Shown: piece after piece, positions 58,825 to 64,000 of the stretch
How positions within the stretch are numbered: the first letter of the stretch is position 1
Layout: each line of letters begins with the position of its first letter
Source: Cervus elaphus
Lineage: Eukaryota; Chordata; Mammalia; Artiodactyla; Cervidae
DNA: 64,000 nt
Assembly (NCBI RefSeq): GCF_910594005.1
Contig: NW_025316721.1
Coordinates: forward strand, 372,001 to 436,000
Direction of reading: 5' to 3'
The notes under the pieces: model-generated
Databases searched by the model: none
What the model was told of the DNA's origin: nothing
Seen by the model: the letters and a program-made list of their open reading frames with translations, nothing else
Program-made: the position numbers and the translations under genes

Positions 58825-60435
58825 GAAATAAGGCCGGATATCCCTGCAGTGACTTGAATGCAGGCTCGTCTTGCATCTCCCAAGACGAAAGGATGTCTGA
58901 ATCCCCTGTGGAGACCACAGAGAAAGACCTAGTTCCCCACCTCATCGCGACCGGAGGCCTCACATCCTTTGAAAACTCCAGAGGTACGCGGAGATCAGTG
59001 CCTCCAAAGTAGACGATGCCTGACTCCTCGTGAAACTTGACAAGAGTCCCAGGATTCCTGTGGCACGTGGAAAGGGACCCTTGGTCTCCCGCCTCAGCTG
59101 GAGAGGCGTCCCAATTGCCCTGCCAAGCCTCGAGGAGAATCCCGAGTTGTCCCTCCCAACTAGGCAGGAGTCCTGCCGTCGCTGAACTAACACGTGTGTG
59201 GAAGGGCCATCCCCGTCATAACTGGAGAATATACCCCAAGTTCCCGCCGCAACTCGAGAAAAACCATGAGACTTCCCCCTCGCCGCGAGATGAGGCCCGA
59301 TTCCCCTGCACTGCGTGCAGAGAATTCCGTGTTGCACATCACACATGAAAGGAGCCTTGATTTCCTAGATGGCACTCCAGAGAAACCCCAAGAACACTGT
59401 TTCAAGGCTAGAGGGATCCTGAGGTCACTGTAGCAACACGAAAGAGCTCCGTGGACCAAAAATCAACTCGAGATGAGAGGTTAGTCCCTGGCTTCGACTC
59501 CAGAGGAATACCACCTTACCACAAGCACCTCAAGAGGAGGTTTCTCTCAGCTCTAGGTATGTGAGAGGGACCCTGAGTGTGCGGCCTCAAGTGGAATGGA
59601 CACCGCGATGCCCTGACTCGAAATAAGGCCGGATATCCCTGCAGTGACTTGAATGCAGGCTCGTCTTGCATCTCCCAAGACGAAAGGATGTAAGAATCCC
59701 ATGTGGAGACCACAGAGAAAGACCTAGTTCCCCACCTCATCGCGACCGGAGGCCTCAGATCCTTTGAAAACTCCAGAGGTACGCGGAGATCAGTGCCTCC
59801 AAAGGAGACGATGCCTGACTCCTCGTGAAACTTGATAGGAGTCCCAGGATTGCTCTGGCACGTGGAAAGGGACCCTTGGTCTCCCGCCTCAGATTGAGAG
59901 GAGTCCCAATTGCACTGCCAATCCTCGAGGAGAATCCCGAGTTGTCCCTCGCAACTAGGCAGGAGTCTTGACGTCGCTGAACAAACACGTGTGAGGAAGG
60001 GCCATCCCCGTCGTAACTCGAGAATATACCCCAGGTTCCCGCCGCAACTCGAGAAAAACCATGAGACTTCCCCTTCGCCGCGAGATGAGGCCTGATTCCC
60101 CTGCACTGCGTGCAGAGCAATTCCGTGTTGCACATCACAAATGAAGGGAGCCTTCATTTCCTTGATGGCAGTCCAGAGAAACCCCAAGAACACTGTTTCA
60201 AGGCTAGAGGGATCCTGAGGTCACTGTAGCAACACGAAAGAGCTCCGTGGACCAAAAATCAACTCGAGATGAGAGGTTAGTCCCTGGCTTCGACTCCAGA
60301 GGAATACCACCTTACCACAAGCACCTCAAGAGGAGGCTTCTCTCAGCTCTAGGTATGTGAGAGGGACCCTGAGTTTGCGGCCTCAAGTGGAATGGACACC
60401 GCGATGCCCTGACTCGAAATAAGGCCGGATATCCC
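58825..60435. repeat. U-V dimer, copy 2 (m75-m76)
   Basis: Tandem copy of the preceding dimer. The only difference noticed over about 1.6 kb is a one-base loss at 59321-59322 (GCAGAGAATTCC against GCAGAGCAATTCC). Identity continues to 60435, then ends at ATCCCGGCAG against ATCCCTGCAG. Confidence 0.9.
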
Positions 60436-63400
60436 GGCAGTGACTTGAATGCAGATTCGTCTTGCATCTCCCAAGATGAAAGGATGTCTGAATCCCCTGT
60501 GGAGACCACAGAGAAAGACCTAGTTCCCCACCTCATGACGACCGGAGGCCACACATCCTTTGAAAACTCCAGAGGTACGCGGAGATCAGTACCTCCAAAG
60601 GAGACGATGCCTGACACCTCTTGAAACTTGATAGGAATTCCAGGATTCCTGTGGCACGTGGAAAGGGACACTTGTTCTCGCACCTCAGCTGGAGAGGCAT
60701 CCCAATTGCCATATCAAGCCTCGAGGAGAATCCCGAGTTGTCCCTCGCAACTAGGCAGGAGTCCTGACATCGCTGAACAAACACGTGGGTGGAAGGGCCA
60801 TCCCCGTCGTAACTCGAGAATATACCCCAGGTTCCCACCGCAACTCCAGAAAAACATGAGACTTCCCCCTCGGCGCAAAATGAGGCCCGATACTCTGCAC
60901 TGCATGCAGAGCAATTCCGTGTTGCACATCACACATGAAAGGAGCCTTGATTTCCTTGATGGCACTCCAGAGAATCCGCAAGAACACTGTTTCAAGGCTA
61001 GAGGGATCCTGAGGTCACTGTAGCAACACGAAAGAGCACCGTGGACCAAAAATCAACTCGAGATGAGAGGTTAGTCCCTGGCTTCGACTCCAGAGGAATA
61101 CCACCTTACCACAAGCACCTCAAGAGGAGGCTTCTCTCAGCTCTAGGTATGTGAGAGGGACCCTGAGATTGCGGCCTCAAGTGGAATGGACACCGCGATG
61201 CCCTAACGCGAAATAAGGCCGGATATCCCTGCAGTGACTTGAATGCAGGCTCGTCTTGCATCTCCCAAGATGAAAGGATGTCTGAATCCCTTGTGGAGAC
61301 CACAGAGAAAGACCTACTTGCCCACCATCGCGATCGGAGGCCTCACATCCTTTGAAACTCCAGAGTTACGCGGAGATCAGTGCCTCCAAAGGAGACGATG
61401 CCTGACTCCTCGTGAAACTTGATACGAGTACCAGGATTCCTGTGGCACGTGGAAACGGACTCTTGGTCTCCCGCCTCAGCTGGGGAGGCGTCCCAATTGC
61501 CCTGCCAAGCCTCGAGGAGAATCCCGAGTTGTCCCTCGCAACTAGGCAGGAGTCCAGACGTCGCTGAACAAACACGTGGGTGGAAGGGCCATCCCCGTCG
61601 TAACTTGAGAATATACCCCAGGTTCCCGCGGCAACTCGCGAAAAACCATGAGACTTCCCCCTCGCCGCAAGATGAGGACCGATTCCCCTGCACTGCATGC
61701 AGAGCAATTCCGTGTTGCACATCAAACATGGAAGGAGCCTTGATTTCCTTGATGGCACTCCAGAGAAACCCCAAGAACACTGTTTCAAGGCTAGAGGGAT
61801 CCTGAGGTCACTGTAGCAACACGAAAGAGCTCCGTGGACCAAAAATCAACTCGAGATGAGAGGTTAGTCCCTGGCTTCAACTCCAGAGGAATACCACCTT
61901 ACCACAAGCACCTCAAGAGGAGGCTTCTCTCAGCTCTAGGTATGTGAGAGGTACCCTGATATTACGGCCTCAAGTGGAATGGACACCGCGATTCCCAGAC
62001 TCAAAATAAGGCCGGATATCCCTGCAGTGACTTGAATGCAGGCTCGTCTTGCATCTCCCAAGATGAAAGGATGTTTGAATCCCCTGTGGAGACCACAGAG
62101 AAAGACCTAGTTCCCCACCTCATGGCGACCGGAGGCCTCACATCCTTTGAAAACTCCAGAGGAACGCGGAGATCAGTGCCTCCAAAGGGGACGATGCCTG
62201 ACTCCTCGTGAAACTTGATAGGAGTTCCAGGATTCCTGTGGCACGTGGAAAGGGACACTTGTTCACCCACCTCAGCTGGAGAGGCATCCCAATTGCCATG
62301 CCAAGCCTCGAGGAGAATCCCGAGTTGTCCCTCGCAACTAGGCAGGAGTCCTGACGTCGCTGAACAAACACGTGGGTGGAAGGGCTATCCCCGTCGTAAC
62401 TCGAGAATATACCCCAGGTTCCCACCGCAACTCGAGAAAACCATGAGACTTCGCCCTCGGTGCAAAATGAGGCCCGATACTCTGCACTGCATGCAGAGCA
62501 ATTCCGTGTTGCACATCACACATGAAAGGAGCCTTGATTACCTTGATGGCACTGTAGAGAAACCGCAAGAACACTGTTTCAAGGCTAGCGGGTCCTGAGG
62601 TCACTGTAGCAACAAGAAAGAGCTCCGTGGACCGAAAATCAACTCGAGATGAGAGGTTAGTCCCTGGCTTCGACTCCAGAGGAATACCACCTTACCACAA
62701 GCACCTCAAGAGGAGGCTTATCTCAGCTCTAGGTATGTGAGTGGGACCCTGATTTTGCGGCCTCAAGTGGAATGGACACTGCGATGCCCTGACACGAAAT
62801 ACGGCCGGATATTCTTGCAGTGACTTGAGTGCAGGCTCGTCTGGCATCTCCCAAGATGAAAGGATGTCTTAATCCCCTGTGGAGACCACAGAGAAAGACC
62901 TAGTTCCCCACCTCATCGCGACCGGAGGCCTCACATCCTTTGAAAACTCCAGAGGTACGCGGAGATCAGTGCCTCCAAAGGAGACGATGCCTGACCCCTC
63001 GTGAAACTTGATAGGAGTCCCAGGATACCTGTGGCACGTGGAAAGGGACCCTTGGTCTCCGCCTCAGCTGGAGAGGCGCCCCAATTGCCCTGCCAAGCCT
63101 CGAGGAGAATCCCGAGTTGTCCCTCGCAACTAGGCAGGAGTCCTGACGTCGCTGAACAAACACGTGGTTGGAAGGGCCATCCCCGTTGTAACTCGAGAAT
63201 ATACCCCAGGTTCCCGCAGCAACTCGAGAAAAACCATGAGACTTCCCCCTCGCCGCGAGATGAGGCCCGATTCCCCTGCACTGCGTGCAGAGCAATTCCG
63301 TGTTGCACATCACACATGAAAGGAGCCTTGATTTCCTTGATGGCACTCCAGAGAAAACCCACGAACACTGTTTCAAGGCTAGAGGGATCCTGAGGTCACT

Positions 63401-64000
63401 GTAGCAACACAAAAGAGCTTCGTGGACCAAAAATCAACTCGAGATGAGAGGTTAGTCCCTGGCTTCGACTCCAGAGGAAAACCACCTTACCACAAGCACC
63501 TCAAGAGGAGGCTTCTCTCAGCTCTAGCTATGTGAGAGGGACCCTGATTTTGCCGCCTCAAGTGGAATGGACACTGCAATGCCCTGACGCGAAATGAGGC
63601 CGGATATCCCTGCAGTGACTTAAATGCAGGCTCGTCTTGCATCTCCCAAGATGAAAGGATGTCTGAGTCCCCTGTGGAGACCACAGAGTAAGACCTAGTT
63701 CCCCACCTCATCGCGACCGGAAGCCTCACATGCTTTGAAAACTCCAGAGGTACGCGGAGATCAGTGCCTCCAAAGGAGACGATGCCTGACTCCTCATGAA
63801 ACTTGATTCGAGTCCCAGTATTCCTGTGGCACGTGGAAAGGGACCCTTGGACTCCCGCCTCAGCTGGAGAGGCGTCCCAATTGCCCTGCCAAGCCGCGAG
63901 GAGAATACCGAGTTGTCCCTCGTAATTATTCAGGAGTCCTGACGTCGCTGAACAAACACGTGTGTGGAAGGGCCATCCCCGTCGTAACTCGAGAATATAC
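60436..64000. repeat. More divergent monomers m77-m81 (W, X, W', Y, Z)
   Basis: These monomers share few type markers with the rest and carry many private changes. m77 and m79 share CATCCCAATTGCCAT, a changed segment before CACCTCAGC, and CAAAATGAGGCCCGATACTC. m78 has several small losses (CCCACCATCGCGATCGG, TTTGAAACTCC), and the m77-m78 spacing is 791 bp. m81 has TTGATTCGAGTCC and CGTAATTATTCAGG. The window ends inside m81. No non-satellite sequence appears. Confidence 0.85.

Larger units (their letters stand above)
1..64000. repeat. Tandem satellite array, ~795-bp monomer, probable ruminant satellite I
   Basis: The same ~795-bp sequence recurs head to tail over the full window in one orientation. 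Using TTGATAGGAGTCC (or its variants) as anchor, monomers m1-m81 start near 207, 1003, 1799, 2595, 3390, 4185, 4981, 5776, 6572, 7368, 8163, 8958, 9754, 10550, 11345, 12139, 12935, 13729, 14523, 15318, 16114, 16908, 17704, 18500, 19296, 20091, 20887, 21683, 22478, 23274, 24070, 24866, 25652, 26448, 27244, 28039, 28832, 29627, 30423, 31218, 32014, 32810, 33606, 34392, 35187, 35983, 36778, 37571, 38366, 39162, 39957, 40753, 41549, 42344, 43137, 43931, 44726, 45521, 46316, 47112, 47905, 48700, 49496, 50292, 51088, 51882, 52676, 53471, 54267, 55061, 55854, 56649, 57445, 58241, 59037, 59832, 60628, 61419, 62215, 63008 and 63803. Spacing is 786-796 bp, mean 795. The assignment to pecoran satellite I rests on monomer size, 31-bp subrepeats and CpG richness, recalled from family knowledge and not searched. 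The tandem-array call is certain; the family name is likely. Confidence 0.97.

Noticed and set aside
1..64000. CRISPR array or phage/plasmid repeat system
   Set aside because: There are no short direct repeats separated by unique spacers and no associated genes. The repeats abut each other at ~795 bp with a degenerate 31-bp substructure.
1..64000. Ribosomal DNA spacer or multigene (for example zinc-finger) cluster
   Set aside because: No rRNA, tRNA or zinc-finger-like motif is visible, and no non-repeat sequence sits between monomers.

Overview
The whole 64 kb window is one uninterrupted tandem satellite array. I see no gene, RNA gene, transposable element, CRISPR array or unique spacer. One monomer of about 795 bp (usually 793-796 bp) repeats head to tail in a single orientation: 81 phase anchors, about 80.5 monomers. 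Each monomer is itself built from degenerate subrepeats of about 31 bp and is CpG-rich (about 39 CpG in a 796-bp consensus, counted by hand). A monomer near 0.8 kb, 31-bp internal periodicity and high CpG fit the centromeric satellite I family of pecoran ruminants (the 0.8-kb class known from sheep, goat and deer, related to the 1.4-kb cattle 1.715 satellite). That family name is recalled, not searched, so the likely source is a ruminant centromeric or pericentromeric chromosome region.

Monomers fall into recognisable variant types, which I label A to Z by shared diagnostic bases. Layout: m1-m8 (1-6.2 kb) holds types A-B-C-D-A-E-F-G. From 6.2 to 8.3 kb B/C-D recurs after a one-monomer contraction. 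From 8.3 to 13.7 kb come H-C-D-I-J-K. From 13.7 to 17.3 kb an L-M block occurs twice, three monomers apart. From 17.3 to 21.2 kb come O types and an F-G pair. From about 21.19 to 38.67 kb lies the strongest structure: an 11-monomer higher-order unit of about 8.74 kb present twice in tandem with only seven differences noticed. From 38.7 to 57.2 kb is a mosaic of H', J, K, I, L, Q and T monomers with several multi-monomer blocks copied 6-12 monomers apart. From 57.2 to 60.4 kb a dimer is duplicated. From 60.4 kb to the end the monomers look more individual and divergent, suggesting approach to the edge of the homogenised domain.

The long reading frames found repeatedly on both strands are by-products of this repeat: they overlap in several frames and are broken by 1-, 2- and 9-bp indels between monomers. 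The biology here is satellite evolution by unequal exchange and conversion, with many junctions resolvable to tens of bases. Near-identical blocks could also reflect assembly error and need read-level confirmation.
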